Shown piece by piece: positions 8,070 to 17,421 of a stretch of DNA of 64,000 nucleotides. Source of the DNA: Neisseria sp. DTU_2020_1000833_1_SI_GRL_NUU_006 (GTDB taxonomy: Bacteria; Pseudomonadota; Gammaproteobacteria; Burkholderiales; Neisseriaceae); contig CP135593.1 in NCBI GenBank assembly GCA_032388755.1, positions 434,001-498,000 on the forward strand, in the 5' to 3' direction. The notes under the pieces were generated by a model. It worked only from the letters and a program-made list of their open reading frames with translations, was not told the origin of the DNA and did no database searches. The translations under genes and the position numbers were made by a program. Positions within the stretch are counted from its first letter, which is position 1. Every line of letters starts with the position of its first letter.

Positions 8070-9005
8070 TTATGACGTTGATTTACTCGACCCTGTAATG
8101 GCGTGCTGCCACGGTCTCCAAGGTACTTTGTCATTCTCAAACAGGTTGCCGGTTTTTGGATTGATGAAAACGTATCCGCTTGCTAGTCCTGTTCTTTGCC
8201 ATTGTCTGCGTAAGGCTTCCAAGGGGCGGCTATTGAGTTCGATGTCTCGGCAGCTGTGGGTTTTAGTGCTTTTGAGCTTGCCAGCCACGGATGCTTTGTT
8301 TACGCGCACGCACTGCCTCTGGAAGTCGATGTCCTGCCAAGTGAGGGCGATGAGCTCGCTGGTACGCATACCGCTGAAAAAGGCCAGTTCGAAGTAATTG
8401 TGAAACACAGGTTTGTTTTTCAGGTAGCCTAGGATGGATTCGGTCTCTTCGAGCGTAAACGGGTCGGGCGGCTCTTTCTGCACTTTGGCGTTGGCTAGAT
8501 GCTGGGCGGGGTTGTCTTTTATCCTACCGTCGCGGAGCGCAAGAACAAACGGCTGCCGAATAACGGTGGCGACGTTATTGCGAGTTTTTGCGCTACAGTC
8601 TAAGGTAGCCAGCAGCCCGGCTAGGGTACTGTACTGGATACGGTCTGTCGGCATTTCGCCAATTTTAGGCAGGACGTGGCTGTTGAGCATGCCGCGATAG
8701 AGGGATAGTGTGGAGTGGGATAGCTGGTTAACGGTGGCTAGCCAGGCTTCGGCCATCTCACGGAAGGTGGGGCTGCGCTCCGTTTCTTCAGCCCGTTTGG
8801 AATCGGGGAAGAATTCGGCGTAGTCGAATACGCCGATGTCGATTCGGGTACATACTTCTTCCCAGAGTTTAGTAGCGTGCCGGATGTTAGCGGTGGTGGG
8901 CTTGAGCGGCAGGCTTTCCCAACATCGTTTACCCCGATACATGAACCATATTTTGATACTGCGATCGCGGATAACTACACCGGTTGGTATTCGTTTCGTT
9001 GCCAT
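8070..9005 (-). pseudogene. Third tyrosine integrase, 3'-truncated
   Basis: Starts at the ATG at 9005 (MATKRIPTGVVIRDRSIKIW), which overlaps the excisionase gene by 31 bases; upstream in-frame codons are shadow. The Arm domain, core-binding domain and first catalytic Arg (FSGMRTSELIALTWQDI) are present, but the protein loses homology after WRPWQHAIT at about base 8095 and ends in a short unrelated tail. The HxxR box and catalytic tyrosine are therefore missing and the enzyme should be dead. The break marks where another element or deletion removed the 3' end. Confidence 0.8.
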
Positions 9006-9163
9006 TTTTCTACCTCTTTTACGTTGATTAAGATGTGGCGGTCGGGCGCACGGTAGTAGTGGAGTCCCTCTACCCAAACGCCGGTGCTGATTTTGTCCCT
9101 TAAAGCCTTTTCTGTATAGCCTGACAATTCGGCGTAACGTTTCAACTGGATTTGGTTCAGCAT
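8975..9163 (-). CDS. xis: Excisionase-like protein of the third element
   Basis: 62 aa from the ATG at 9163, with GGAGG six bases upstream; the longer frame to 9280 has no such site. MLNQIQLKRYAELSGYTEKALRDKI is the helix-turn-helix of small phage excisionases; VWVEGLHYYRAPDRHILI the wing; KEVEKWQ the last helix. It would have directed the neighbouring integrase, with which it overlaps, but that integrase is broken. Confidence 0.75.
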   Translation of the reverse strand: MLNQIQLKRYAELSGYTEKALRDKISTGVWVEGLHYYRAPDRHILINVKEVEKWQRNEYQPV

Positions 9164-10418
9164 ATTCAATCCTCCATATGAGTAATTAGGACTTGCAGTA
9201 AGTGGTCGTAGTACCGTAGCCAACCATGTGGCGGACATCAGGTAACCTGAGTCGTCTTTCTGTTTGCATTTTTCCTCCAAATTTAGAGTTCGCCTTTAAG
9301 CGGCTTAGTTAATCCATTGTCCACGGCAGATTGTGTTCCACACTGCGTCGTGGCGGGTGATTTACCGTTGGGATAAGCAACAGTGTCAGGTGCGCATCCA
9401 TTGCCTATATCGGTACCTGCTATATTAGCAGCAAGAAGCCCTAAAATTTTTTCAGCCCATTCTCAAAGAATGGATGAATATTGGCAGACATATGGCGGTT
9501 TGAAACGTGGAAAAGCCCTTGTTCACTGAGTGAATAACAGGTTACTTTGGATTGACGTAGTTAGTTATCCCTATAAAAAGTACGATAGTCACAAGTGCAT
9601 TCATGTAATGGAACTAGGTTCTGTTAATGCTGAGTGCCGCACGGTTTTTAATATAAAGTAGAAATAACATTAAATATCAATGGATTGATATTTTTGAAAT
9701 GGTTTCTACCCGAGCCCTTGGCAAAACTCACTAACCAGAGAACTTGGTCAGGCACACTTTCCCATCTGCTTAGTCTAATCAGGCACCGATTGAGCGGACA
9801 AGGTTCTAATATCCCCTACGCTGATGTAGGTCTCGTTGGTGTTATCCGGACTTGGTCCATCGGTGGCTGACAAAATCAGGTCCGCACATTGGTGCAAACG
9901 GAATCTGTACCACCACCGGCAATGACTATGATGCATGCCGGGTTAAAGGCACTTTAAGCTCGCTCACAGCATATCTGCACCGATTCAGAAAGTCATACCT
10001 ACGGACAAAGGGCAGATTGTCGAGACCAAATCGGCAATCAAAAGGGGTATTGAGGTAGAAAGCAAGGTTCTCTGACAAGGCAGACAGCCTTGCTTGGAAG
10101 CAGGGATGGTTGCAAGGATCTAGTTCTTATTACTCACTGAAAGATAAAACCTAAGCAAGAGGTGATGATGCATACCAACGACCAGCAGCTATCTTCCCTA
10201 GTGACCGGAGAGTACCTAGGTCCGTTGTAGATGCTTCCGTTGCAGATGGTTCCGGTGTTGATACTGTTTTCATTGCCCGCAGCATTTGTTTTCATTCAAT
10301 GATCTAATAAGCCATTTAATATTATCAATAGAATAGTCTATCGACATCTTTGATGTATACAGAATAACTGCTCCATCCAGCCTTCAGGCAACAGCCGGAA
10401 GCATCAATGACATGGTTG
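9164..10418. other. Decayed 1.25-kb stretch without an intact gene
   Basis: No frame has a convincing gene with start and ribosome site. On the minus strand a ~60-codon open tail (9283-9462, ILGLLAANIAGTDIGNGCAP and onward, ending at a stop) reads like the C-terminus of a lost protein. The rest contains only short interrupted frames. It is probably the remnant of the element to which the third integrase belonged, cut off on the right by an IS5-type element. Confidence 0.4.
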
Positions 10419-11149
10419 GAGACCTTTGTAAAATACCTCTCTTCACCTTTTCGCTAACAGCCGAAACCCAAACACAGGTTTTCGTCTATTTCCGCCCCTA
10501 ATTGCTCCTGATTTTACCCAAATGCCCCCTTAATCCTCCCCGGATACCCGATAATCAGGCATCCGGGCCGCCTTTTAGGCGGCAACAGGCACACTTAGCC
10601 TGTTGGCCGCTTTCAACAGGTTCAAACACATCGCCTTCAGATGGCTTTGCGCACTCACTTTGAGCAGACCAAAATAGGCTGCCCGGGCGTAGCGGAATTT
10701 ACGGTGCAGCGTACCGAAGCTTTGTTCGACCACATAACGGGTCTTCGACAAATATCGGTTGCGTTTGGTTTGCGCTTCCGTCAGCGGACGGTTGCGGTGG
10801 GCTTTGCGCATAATGCCGTCTAACAACTGATGCTCTTTCAGATGTTGCCGGTTTTCCTTGCTGTCGTAGCCTTTGTCGGCATAGACGGTCGTACCTTCGG
10901 CAATGCCTTCCAACAAAGGGGACAGATGGTTGCATTCATGGGTATTGGCGGGAGTGATGTGCAGTTTCTCGATATAGCCTTCCTCATCGGTACGGGTATG
11001 TTGTTTGTAACCGAGTTTGTAGAGGCCGTTTTTCTTTGTCCGGCGGGCATCGCTGTCTTTACTCGGTGTGGTTTGTCCGCTGACTTGTCCTTCTTCATCG
11101 ACTTCTATGGCCTGACGCTGTTTGCTGCCGGCGGTCTGAATAATGGTGG

Positions 11150-12227
11150 GCGGATTCGCATTTGAAGTGCAACTTTCCATAACAGAAAAAGGCCAGTATG
11201 CGGTAGCATACGGCCTTTCCTGCAAGAAAGATTGCCATGGGCTACACACAACTGACCCAAGACGAACGATACCATATCCAATACCTGTCCCGCCACTGTA
11301 CCGTCACAGAAATCGCCAAACAGCTTAACCGCCACAAAAGCACCATCAGCCGCGAAATCAAGCGGCACTGCATCCAAGGGCAGCAATACAGAGCCGATAA
11401 AGCCCAACGGCAAAGCCGGCTGACCAAACAGCGTAAGCGAAAACCCTATAAACTCGATTCGCAGCTGATTCAACACATCGACACCCTTATCCGCCGCAAA
11501 CTCAGTCTAGAACAAGTATGCGCCTACCTGCGCAAACACCACCAGATCACACTCCATCACAGCACCGTTTACCGCTACCTTCGCCAAGACAAAAGCAACG
11601 GCGGCACCTTGTGGCAACATTTCAGAATATGCAGCAAACCCTACCGCAAACGCTACGGCAGTACATGGACCAGAGGCAAAGTACCCAACCGTGTCGGCAT
11701 AGAAAACCGACCCGCCATCGTCGACCAAAAATCCCGCATTGGCGATTGGGAGGCCGACACCATCATCGGCAAAGGACAGAAAAGTGCATTACTGACCTTG
11801 GTCGAACGCGTTACCCGCTACACCATCATCTGCAAATTAAAGAACTTAAAAGCCGAAGACACTGCCTGGGCAGCCATTAGGGTATTAAGGGCATATAAAG
11901 CCAGAGTCCACACCATCACCATGGACAACGGCAAAGAGTTCTATCAACACACCAAAATAGCCAAAGCATTGAAGGCGGAAAACTATTTTTGCCGTCCTTA
12001 CCATTCTTGGGAGAAAGGGCTGAATGAGAACACCAACGGACTCATCCGACAATATTTCCCCAAACAAACCGATTTCCGAAACATCAGTAATCGGGAAATA
12101 CGCAGGGTTCAAGATGAGTTGAACCACCGGCCAAGAAAAACACTTGGCTGCGAAACGCCAAGTGTTTTATTCTTGAATCTGTTCCAACCACTGGTACCCT
12201 GGTGTTGCACTTGAAATCCGAATCCAA
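11150..12227 (+). mobile_element. IS30-family element (IS1655-like)
   Basis: About 1078 bp. Inverted repeats start GGATTCGCATTTGAAGTG at 11152 and GGATTCGGATTTCAAGTG read inward from 12225, agreeing at 20 of 22 positions. GGTGG occurs on both sides (11145-11149 and 12228-12232) and once in the expected uninterrupted IS5 sequence, so it is probably the target duplication or part of it. It carries one intact transposase gene. Confidence 0.85.
11237..12214 (+). CDS. IS30-family transposase
   Basis: 325 aa, intact. The N-terminal HTH (YTQLTQDERYHIQYLSRHCT, then EIAKQLNRHKSTISREI) is diagnostic of the IS30 family. The catalytic DDE triad is visible: D in IGDWEADTI, D in TITMDNGKEF, and E in YHSWEKGLNENTNG. 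The protein reads across the whole element and ends just inside the right inverted repeat. The element may be mobile. Confidence 0.92.
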   Translation: MGYTQLTQDERYHIQYLSRHCTVTEIAKQLNRHKSTISREIKRHCIQGQQYRADKAQRQSRLTKQRKRKPYKLDSQLIQHIDTLIRRKLSLEQVCAYLRKHHQITLHHSTVYRYLRQDKSNGGTLWQHFRICSKPYRKRYGSTWTRGKVPNRVGIENRPAIVDQKSRIGDWEADTIIGKGQKSALLTLVERVTRYTIICKLKNLKAEDTAWAAIRVLRAYKARVHTITMDNGKEFYQHTKIAKALKAENYFCRPYHSWEKGLNENTNGLIRQYFPKQTDFRNISNREIRRVQDELNHRPRKTLGCETPSVLFLNLFQPLVPWCCT

Positions 12228-13024
12228 GGTGGCGTCAATGACGGCGGCGGATGCTTTCTCTACTTTTAAACCTTTTTCAGTCAGTTGGCAGTTAATCAGT
12301 TCGAGCAATTCGGACAGGGTGTCGTCTTGCGCCGCCGGTTACGGTAGCGGCATAAGGTGCTGTAATCGAGGATGCTCAGTTCGTCAAAACGGCAAAACAG
12401 GTTGAAGTCGATGCGGGTGATGAGGCTGTGTTCGAGTTCGGAATCGGAGAGGCTGTGCCATTGTCCGAGCAGGACGGCTTTGAACATGGACAGCAGTGGA
12501 TAGGCGGGACGGCCACAGTGGTCTCTAAGGTAACGGGTTCTTTGACAATTCAGGTATAGTGGGAAGCGGTCGATGTGTTTGGCAATCATGGCTTGGGCGG
12601 TTTGTTGGAAGAAGGTGCTCATGAGAAATCCCCTAAATGTCTTGATGGGAATTTAGGGGATTTTGGGGAATTTTGCAAAGGTCTCGGCCTATGTAAAAAA
12701 TCTTGGGTTAGTTAAAGAGTCATCAGCAATAAATTCTTTAGAGCCTTTGTTGTCATTGGAAGAGAAAAAGTAGCAAGGTAAACAAAACTTGGTAGCCAGT
12801 ACAGAAAAATTCCAGCCATGGTTTGCCAGGCCGATGTACTAAGGTTCGTGTTGGAAAAATTTTTACTTAAGTTTGGGCCACATTTATTTTTTCACAGAGT
12901 GTTCTACTACTGTCTCATAAAAATAAAAAGATGAAGGACTGGTTTGCAAAGAATTATTTATCATTGGAGGAAGAGACTCTGAAAAATATGAGCGATATAT
13001 AAAGATTTCGGAAAAATTTTTCTT

Positions 13025-13063
13025 GGGAGGTAAAACTTTTATTGTTTTGCCTCCCGAATTTTT
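13025..13063 (+). terminator. Strong intrinsic terminator
   Basis: GGGAGGTAAAAC and GTTTTGCCTCCC form a 12-bp perfect stem with a 7-base AT loop, followed by GAATTTTTTT. It ends the truncated gene remnant upstream. Confidence 0.75.
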
Positions 13064-13144
13064 TTGAAATTATAGATTTGGGAAAAGTGGAGCTATGATA
13101 TGTCTTAGAGATTGCTTTTTTTGTTTAAAGCGCATACTTATATT

Positions 13145-13202
13145 TATATATACTATATAAGTACCTATTATAAGAATATATATATTATATATAGTATATA
13201 TA
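13145..13202. repeat. AT-only inverted repeat (15-bp arms)
   Basis: TATATATACTATATA at 13145-13159 and its exact reverse complement at 13188-13202, with a 28-base AT-rich loop. It could extrude as a cruciform. No gene, IS end or repeat unit elsewhere in the window matches it. Confidence 0.6.
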
Positions 13203-13667
13203 CATCGGTGATTTTGGAAATTTTGGCTGACTTCCCCCATCGGATTTGACACGACGGTCATCGGATTGTCGAGACGGGATTCAGTAAGAAGCCCGTCGGC
13301 ATACTCCGAGTTTGGTCGTCAACCGAACGAGGGCGAAGCTGATTTTATGTTATCGGGTTCGGCTCGACAGCCTTCGGGTTGGTAGGTGGGTTGATGACAA
13401 AAGGGAAATAGTCGAGTATGCCAATATGAAGATGTATGCAAGCCGTTAGTTATGTCTGCCGAAGCAATAAATTCATCCTACACGGTACCAATGACCAATC
13501 GGGGGTTAACCAAACCAAGAGCAGATTCGCGAGATGAATCTGTCCACCCGATAATAAAAAGGCCACCCAATCAGGGCGGCTTGTTTATTGGCTGGCGATT
13601 TAGTTAATATTGGTTCCACCAATAATTATCAGAATTGTAGTTGGGATCCTAGGATACCGATGATGTT

Positions 13668-13997
13668 TTAGAAGGGCAGGGCTGAATATCTCTGGTTGAA
13701 TGTAGATAGGTTATGGAAAGGATGTTTGATGCCTTGCACCTCCTCCACGAGCGCATTGATATCACTACGGGTCGAACGCAGTATCCACTGCTGTTCTGTT
13801 GAGCGTACTTGAAGTAGGGAAGCCCGTGTACCGTGCTCATCCCTTAGCGCCATCTGAACCCCGTCAAAAACGCTCTGTAGCTGCGAAAGGCCATACTCTA
13901 GTTTCAGCAGTTGTTCGGACGTGCATTTGTCGGGTAGGTTGCCTAACTGGAACGAACGGTTCTTTTTTAGTCGGGTTAGCGTATCGGTAAGCGTCAT
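13668..13997 (-). CDS. Hypothetical protein, 109 aa
   Basis: Start chosen at 13997 (MTLTDTLTRLKKNRSFQLGN); an adjacent ATG at 14000 is equally possible, and neither has a good ribosome site. The protein looks helical, with LSQLQSVFDGVQMALRDEHG in the middle and no known motif. An IS630 remnant sits immediately upstream, so the native promoter is probably lost. It may be a surviving piece of the decayed element. Confidence 0.4.
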   Translation of the reverse strand: MTLTDTLTRLKKNRSFQLGNLPDKCTSEQLLKLEYGLSQLQSVFDGVQMALRDEHGTRASLLQVRSTEQQWILRSTRSDINALVEEVQGIKHPFHNLSTFNQRYSALPF

Positions 13998-14016
13998 CAT
14001 CAGCTGCTTCGTGTTA

Positions 14017-14857
14017 TAGTCAATTAAAATCAAAATAGGACAGTAGCGCATCGTCAAATCGGGCGTAATCAGACAATACGGTTCGCAGATACCGCTTAAT
14101 ATTCGCCCACACCTTCCCAATCGGGTTGAGCTCGGGTGAATAAGGTGCAAGAGGCAATACCTTATGTCCCCATTTTTCCGCCATTTCCCGTAAGACACCC
14201 ATACGGTGAAATCGCGCATTATCTAAAATAATCACCGGTTTTTGAGTCAATGCGGGCAGCAGGCATTGCTGAAACCACGCTTCAAAAAAGACTCCGGTCA
14301 TCGTATTTTGATAAACCATCGGAGCAATCAGCCGGCTGCCGACTTGTGCGGACACCGGAGATAAGCGTCGGTATCTTTTTCCACTTATCTGCGCTTTCAC
14401 TATTTGCCCTTTCGGGCTGCGGGCATAGGGACGGAACAGGTAGCGGTCAAATCCTGTTTCATCCAATAAACGCGTTGGCAGTCGGAAAATTCGGCCGGCT
14501 GTGTCAAATAATGCGTTACTTTGGCCGGGTCTTGTTCTTTGCAAGTGGCGGTCTTTTTTTGCGCGTCATCCCCATCTGTTTGAGTGCATAGCAAACGGCG
14601 GCTGGCGTACAATCAAAACGTTTGGCGATTTCATGCAGACAGGCATCCGGGTGTTGCCCAACATATTGAGCCGGTTTTTGCCTATCCAATTTGACGGCAT
14701 TCAGACCGGTAACTTGATGTTTTAGGCTGCCTGTTTGTTTTTTAGGGCGAATCCACAGGTAAAGCGTGTTTCTTGACAAGTTAAACGTTGCTGCGGTTTA
14801 GCTGATGTTTTTGCATTGGTCGTAATAGTTTAAAGCTTTGTCCCTTAAGTCCGCAGC
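14017..14857 (-). mobile_element. IS630-family element remnant
   Basis: The transposase 3' end at 14020 merges with a terminal sequence (TATAGTCAATTAAAATC) typical of neisserial IS630 copies, which insert at TA. The 5' end is missing: the reading frame runs straight into the left end of an IS481 element at 14858. Confidence 0.7.
14020..14850 (-). pseudogene. IS630 transposase, broken
   Basis: Reading leftward: DLRDKALNYYDQCKNIS, an in-frame TAA where Gln is expected, then TAATFNLSRNTLYLWIRPKK; this frame continues to about 14516 (MGMTRKKRPPLAKNKT). Frameshifts move the protein into two further frames. The catalytic part has LLDETGFD, IILDNARFHRM and LPLAPYSPELNPIGKVW, the IS630 DDE signature. 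One stop, at least two frameshifts and a missing start make it a pseudogene. Confidence 0.85.
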
Positions 14858-15735
14858 TGTAGAAACTAGTAGCGTTGTTTACAGTATTTCCAGGAGAATA
14901 CTGAAACATGAACATGCACAAAAATACCCGCCTCACCCCGCACCACCGACAAGCCATTTGGCCGGCCTACACGCAGGGGAAGGAAAGCGTCACCTCCCCG
15001 GCACGCCGCTACCAAGTCAGCCGCGTCACCATCTACCGCGCCCTTAAAGCCGCAAGGGCCAAGCTGCTCAAACCGCAAACCAGTACCAACAACCGTTTCA
15101 AACAGGCAAAGTACGGAATGAAACGCTTGGCCAAGGTAGAACGCAGCATTCAGGAAAAACTCAAAAAGCAGGCCAAACGCTACAATAAATCCTACCCCGG
15201 AGAGCTGGTGCATCTCGACACCAAACGGCTGCCGCTGCTCAAAGGGCAGAAAGTCACCGATAAGCGGGATTACCTGTTTGTCGCCATCGACGATTTCTCA
15301 AGGGAGCCATACGCCGCCATTTTGCCGGACAAAACCGCAGACAGCGCCGCCAAGTTTCTGACCGAACACCTGATTGATCCCTGCCCATACCTGATTGAGT
15401 GCGTTTACTCCGACAACGGTACGGAATACAAAGGCTCGGCCAACCATGCTTTCGGTGTAGCCTGTTACGAGAACGGGATTGGTCAAAAGTTTACCCGGGT
15501 TGCCCGTCCGCAGACCAACGGTAAGGCGGAGCGGGTTATCCGTACCCTGATGGAGATGTGGCATGAGAAACAGTCGTTTGAGAGTCCGGAACATCGGCAA
15601 AAGGAGTTGTGCCGCTTTGTTAATTTTTATAACACTGTGAAGCCACACCGCAGTTTGAACGGCGATACGCCGTTTGAGGTCTTGCAGGCTTATTTTTCTC
15701 AACCTGTTGTGTAAACAACGCGACGATTTTCTACA
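14858..15735 (+). mobile_element. IS481-family element, left copy
   Basis: 878 bp. Ends TGTAGAAA...GCGTTGTTTACAG (left) and the matching inverted repeat (right) agree over about 26 bp with few mismatches. CAGC flanks both sides (14854-14857 and 15736-15739), a likely 4-bp target duplication. It separates the IS630 remnant from a beheaded ATPase gene. A second copy lies at 63094-63971 in the same orientation. Confidence 0.85.
14908..15714 (+). CDS. IS481-family transposase
   Basis: 268 aa. N-terminal HTH (SPARRYQVSRVTIYRALKAA), then an rve-type DDE integrase core: first Asp in ELVHLDTKRLP, second in YSDNGTEYKG, Glu in TNGKAERVIRTL, and the usual ending NFYNTVKPHRSLNGDTPFE. The protein is identical to that of the right copy; only a handful of silent or non-coding base differences were seen. 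Confidence 0.92.
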   Translation: MNMHKNTRLTPHHRQAIWPAYTQGKESVTSPARRYQVSRVTIYRALKAARAKLLKPQTSTNNRFKQAKYGMKRLAKVERSIQEKLKKQAKRYNKSYPGELVHLDTKRLPLLKGQKVTDKRDYLFVAIDDFSREPYAAILPDKTADSAAKFLTEHLIDPCPYLIECVYSDNGTEYKGSANHAFGVACYENGIGQKFTRVARPQTNGKAERVIRTLMEMWHEKQSFESPEHRQKELCRFVNFYNTVKPHRSLNGDTPFEVLQAYFSQPVV

Positions 15736-16428
15736 CAGCCCGCAACCGACTGGCAGGTTTACTATGCCTCGTATGTCGCCACCTATATCGAACGCGACGT
15801 GCGCCAATTGGTCAATGTCGGCAGCAGCGGCGATTTCACTCGGTTCATGATTGCTATTGCCGCCCGCAGCGGGGAGTTATTGAATTACAGCAGCGTGGCC
15901 CAGGAAATCGGCGTATCGGTGGATACCGTCAAGCGTTGGCTCACCGTGCTGCAAACATCGGGCATCGTCTATCTGCTGCAACCCTACGGCAACAACCACC
16001 TCAAACGCGCCATCAAAACCCCGAAAGTCTATATGCTGAACACCGGCCTGATGGCCTACCTGACCAAATGGCTGACGCCGGAAACCATTCAAAACGGAGC
16101 CAAGAGCGGGCAGTTTTTTGAAACCTTCATCGTGGGCGAAATCATCAAATCCTTCCACAACCAAGGCCAAGAACCGCCGATTTATTTTTACCGCGACACC
16201 AATCAAAAAGAAATCGACCTACTGATCGAACATCAGCAGATGCTGTATCCCGTTGAAATCAAGGCTACCGCCAATCCCAATAAAAAAATGGCCGCCGCTT
16301 TCAACCTACTGCGCAATACGCTGCCGGCAAACGAATTGGGCATTGCCCACGGTACGATTATCAACCAGTACCCGCAAAAAATCTGGTTGGCGGAGAATTT
16401 GGTTGCCGTGCCTGCGGCCTATGTTTGA
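15736..16428 (+). pseudogene. AAA ATPase with DUF4143 tail, N-terminus removed by IS481
   Basis: The frame is open from the IS boundary (PATDWQVYYASYVATYIERDV), the start of the DUF4143 C-terminal domain of a common bacterial AAA ATPase family. It continues with a winged-helix region (VAQEIGVSVDTVKRWLTVL), a nuclease-like fold segment (FFETFIVGEI, YFYRDTNQKEIDLLIE, YPVEIKAT) and a natural C-terminus. The whole Walker A/B ATPase domain is missing. The first internal start (15799) would not restore function. Confidence 0.8.
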
Positions 16429-16460
16429 AGCTACCGAAACCGCCCTTCAAGGAATGAACC

Positions 16461-17309
16461 ATGCCCAACACCCTCGACACCCCCATCTCATCCGAACATC
16501 CCCACGACAGCACCCTATCCCCCTGCAAGCTCACCGACTGGACCTTCACGCGCTACCACACGCCCGGCAAATCCGAGTATGCAGTGGTGTACGGCACGGT
16601 CGCCCAAGACGGGGCGGGACGCTTTGCCGCAGGTGGCCGAATCCGCACTTCGCCCGTTACCCGATGGGCAGCACCGCTGGCCCATACGCACAACTCGATG
16701 TACTGCTTGCCTGAAGGTGCAGGCTGCTTTTGCGACCTGCCCGCAACCTTGCAGCCTGTCATCGACTGTTTGGGCATCGATCCTGCCGAAGCGGTCGTTA
16801 TCCTGCAAAATGCCTTCATGCAGCCTGCACATGCCTTGCCTGAAACCGCCTGTTTCGGCGTTCCGGTGATGCGGCCGGCAGGGCAGGGCGATTGCCCGGT
16901 CGTCATGGAACGCCACATCGCCGAATTGCCGTTCTACCCGTTTTGGCGGGACAGCAGCATCGGTTCCGCCCAAAGCCTGATAGACGGACAAGCCGCCGTG
17001 TTTCTGCACGATTGGAACGCATTCTGCCGCCGGTTTGTTCGTACTGGCAGACACCGCGGCCAAACCGACTACACAGGCAATCAGGCGGAAGACGGCCAAT
17101 ACAGCTATTTCGGCCTGCCGATTGTGCATACGCCAGAACAGGATAATGCTCCTGCCATATCGGAAGTCGACATCGCCAAACTACCGTTTTACACCTATTG
17201 GCACATCGCCTGCGCTTCCAATGTGCACCGGTTAGCAGACGGCACACGCGTTGTGCCCCTTGCCGATTGGGAAGCCTTCTGCCAACGGTTGGTATTGACC
17301 GGCAGATAG
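16461..17309 (+). CDS. Hypothetical protein with two similar halves, 282 aa
   Basis: GC-rich soluble protein starting 32 bases after the ATPase remnant. Two segments resemble each other: VVMERHIAELPFYPFWRDSS (about residues 152-171) and EVDIAKLPFYTYWHIACASN (about residues 236-255), each followed by a D-W-x-A-F-C-x-R motif (HDWNAFCRRFVRTGR and ADWEAFCQRLVLTGR). An N-terminal VVYGTV...GRFAAGGRIRTSPV region precedes them. I do not recognise the family. A strong hairpin follows the gene. Confidence 0.7.
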   Translation: MPNTLDTPISSEHPHDSTLSPCKLTDWTFTRYHTPGKSEYAVVYGTVAQDGAGRFAAGGRIRTSPVTRWAAPLAHTHNSMYCLPEGAGCFCDLPATLQPVIDCLGIDPAEAVVILQNAFMQPAHALPETACFGVPVMRPAGQGDCPVVMERHIAELPFYPFWRDSSIGSAQSLIDGQAAVFLHDWNAFCRRFVRTGRHRGQTDYTGNQAEDGQYSYFGLPIVHTPEQDNAPAISEVDIAKLPFYTYWHIACASNVHRLADGTRVVPLADWEAFCQRLVLTGR

Positions 17310-17320
17310 GTGGGCAAAAA

Positions 17321-17390
17321 AGTGCAGGCTGCTTTTTATCGCCCCAACCCTGTTTCAGACGACCTCTAAAGCAGCCTGCACCTTATTTTT
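17321..17390 (+). terminator. Long hairpin with internal DUS
   Basis: GTGCAGGCTGCTTT and AAAGCAGCCTGCAC (14-bp arms, roughly 17330-17343 and 17367-17380) enclose a loop containing TTTCAGACGACCT; CTTATTTTT follows. A DUS placed in a terminator is common in Neisseria. Confidence 0.7.
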
Positions 17391-17421
17391 CATTGTCAGA
17401 TGACCAGAAACCGAGTATCCC

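Larger units (their letters stand above)
10575..12622 (-). pseudogene. IS5-type transposase, interrupted
   Basis: The N-terminal part starts at 12622 (MSTFFQQTAQAMIAKHIDRF) with the family's RYRNR region, but loses its frame before the IS30 insertion (past about 12308). The C-terminal part resumes at about 11144 (PTIIQTAGSKQRQAIEVDE) with SKDSDAR, the YADKGYDSKENRQHL DDE-region motif, and ends SVPVAA at 10575. A frameshift plus a 1.08-kb insertion make it inactive. Confidence 0.85.
10419..12685 (-). mobile_element. IS5-family element (IS1106-like) split by an IS30 insertion
   Basis: Terminal inverted repeats GAGACCTTTGTAAAA at the left end (10419-10433) and GAGACCTTTGCAAAA read inward from 12685. 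The interior encodes a neisserial IS5/IS1106-type transposase on the minus strand, split in two by an IS30 element at 11150-12227. Without the insertion the element is about 1.2 kb. No clear target duplication was found. Confidence 0.8.
12686..13640. other. AT-rich decayed region right of the IS5 element
   Basis: A gene tail is cut by the IS: an open plus frame at 12689-12772 ends SLEPLLSLEEKK, and a 24-codon stub at 12931-13002 (MKDWFAKNYLSLEEE) precedes a terminator. Beyond lies an AT-rich inverted repeat, then about 350 bases (13205-13560) of GC-richer DNA with a loose inverted repeat (GGCATACTC at 13298, GAGTATGCC near 13415). No intact gene is supported. Confidence 0.4.

Noticed and set aside
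13205..13560. Possible small RNA or second attachment region with loose inverted repeats
   Set aside because: The pairing between GGCATACTC and GAGTATGCC is short and the intervening sequence shows no promoter/terminator pair; not enough to call an RNA.
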